Source: Bryobacterales bacterium (GTDB lineage: Bacteria; Acidobacteriota; Terriglobia; Bryobacterales; Bryobacteraceae). Taken from it: 6,296 nt of DNA. The position numbers were made by a program, and so were the translations under genes. Positions 5,920-6,296 of the stretch are shown piece by piece. The stretch spans positions 1 to 6,296 of the forward strand of contig SHUN01000186.1 in NCBI GenBank assembly GCA_009697495.1, written 5' to 3'. The notes beneath the pieces were generated by a model. That model was given only the letters and a program-made list of their open reading frames with translations, was not told where the DNA came from and ran no database searches. The first letter of the stretch is position 1. Each line of letters begins with the position of its first letter.

Positions 5920-6296
5920 TTACAGCAATCCCTCCGCGTGCATTAATTCGGCATTCAATACAGCGGCCCCAGCAGCCCCGCGCACCGTGTTATGACCTAG
6001 CGCGATGAACTTATAATCAAACACCGGACACTCGCGTAAACGGCCAACAAATACCGCCATTCCGCGCTCCCGTTCCACATCGCGCCGAGGCTGCGGCCGG
6101 TCCGCCTGCTCCATGTAAATCACCGGAACCGCCGGCGCGCTCGGCAGGTTCAGCAGTTGCGGCTTCCCGCGAAAAGTATCGAACGCATTCCGCACGTCAG
6201 CCAACGTTGGCTTCGATGCGAACTCCACCGAAACAGTCACCAAATGCCCGTCAACCACCGGCACCCGATTGCAATGCGCGCTCACCTTCGCCGCCA
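5920..6296 (-). CDS. asd: Aspartate-semialdehyde dehydrogenase, C-terminal part (5' partial)
   Basis: Only the last 125 complete codons are present; the frame stays open to the right edge. Asd reduces L-aspartyl-4-phosphate to aspartate semialdehyde with NADPH, between LysC and DapA. The fragment holds the substrate and catalytic block HCNRVPVVDGH, whose final His is the probable acid/base residue, then GMAVFVGRLRE and the C-terminal signature ALGHNTVRGAAGAAVLNAEL. The LGHNTVRGAAG ending resembles the archaeal/eukaryotic-type Asd (TIGR00978-like as I recall it) more than the E. coli or Gram-positive types, which have a different DNLRKGAA-like end. The catalytic Cys region lies outside the window. 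A GTG at 6285 is internal: AAK precedes it and the conserved block has already begun. The stop codon TAA abuts the lysC ATG with no gap. Confidence 0.92.
   Translation of the reverse strand, partial: AAKVSAHCNRVPVVDGHLVTVSVEFASKPTLADVRNAFDTFRGKPQLLNLPSAPAVPVIYMEQADRPQPRRDVERERGMAVFVGRLRECPVFDYKFIALGHNTVRGAAGAAVLNAELMHAEGLL
5930..5935 (-). promoter_or_regulatory. Ribosome binding site of lysC
   Basis: GGAGGG on the minus strand inside the last codons of asd, 10 nt before the lysC ATG at 5919. The spacing is slightly long but the match is strong. It supports the start giving MIVMKFGG over the internal Met at residue 4. Confidence 0.6.

Larger units (their letters stand above)
1178..6296 (-). 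other. Lysine/DAP biosynthesis operon asd-lysC-dapB-dapA-dapD-hydrolase
   Basis: Six minus-strand genes with junctions of 0 nt (asd/lysC), 4-nt ATGA overlap (lysC/dapB), 12-nt gap (dapB/dapA), 14-nt overlap (dapA/dapD) and 8-nt gap (dapD/hydrolase). No room exists for internal promoters between genes, so one polycistronic message is expected. It covers the steps from aspartate to N-succinyl-2-amino-6-oxopimelate. The promoter and any lysine riboswitch or leader would be to the right of the window and cannot be judged. No dapE, dapF or aminotransferase gene is present here. Confidence 0.85.

Noticed and set aside
6283..6285. GTG as the start of a small protein ending at 5920
   Set aside because: The frame is open to the window edge and the conserved Asd block SAHCNRVPV begins right at this codon, so it is internal to asd.
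1..6296. CRISPR array, tRNA/rRNA genes, insertion sequences or phage genes
   Set aside because: No spaced direct repeats, cloverleaf-like segments, transposase motifs or terminal inverted repeats were seen. Nearly all bases are accounted for by the seven genes.

Overview
The window is a GC-rich bacterial chromosome segment. It is dominated by a tightly packed minus-strand operon for the aspartate-to-lysine/diaminopimelate (DAP) pathway, which runs from the right edge down to about position 1178. A plus-strand gene enters from the left edge and converges on it. DAP synthesis implies a peptidoglycan-making bacterium. A kinase-like protein fused to a TonB C-terminal domain, many degenerate kinase features and high GC fit Acidobacteriota (Bryobacter/Solibacter-like). 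That placement is an impression from remembered protein families, not a measured result.

Layout. 1-1012 (+): the 3' part of a gene for a degenerate Ser/Thr-kinase-like domain, one transmembrane helix, a Pro/Ala-rich spacer and a TonB-type C-terminal domain. Its true start lies left of the window. 1013-1177: convergent intergenic gap with two small stem-loops and no gene. 1178-2128 (-): secreted alpha/beta hydrolase. 2137-2979 (-): dapD. 2966-3868 (-): dapA. 3881-4567 (-): dapB. 4564-5919 (-): lysC. 5920-6296 (-): the 3' end of asd, whose start lies right of the window.

Transcription order is asd, lysC, dapB, dapA, dapD, hydrolase. Junctions are -4 to +12 nt, apart from a 14-nt overlap between dapA and dapD, so translational coupling is expected throughout. 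LysC phosphorylates aspartate and Asd reduces the product to aspartate semialdehyde. DapA condenses the semialdehyde with pyruvate, DapB reduces the product to tetrahydrodipicolinate, and DapD succinylates it. The later succinylase-route enzymes (aminotransferase, DapE, DapF) are not in the window. Lysine-binding residues are largely kept in both LysC and DapA, suggesting feedback control at two steps. The operon promoter and any leader regulation lie outside the window.

The two less ordinary items are the pseudokinase-TonB fusion on the left and the exported, cysteine-rich hydrolase at the tail of a cytoplasmic biosynthetic operon.
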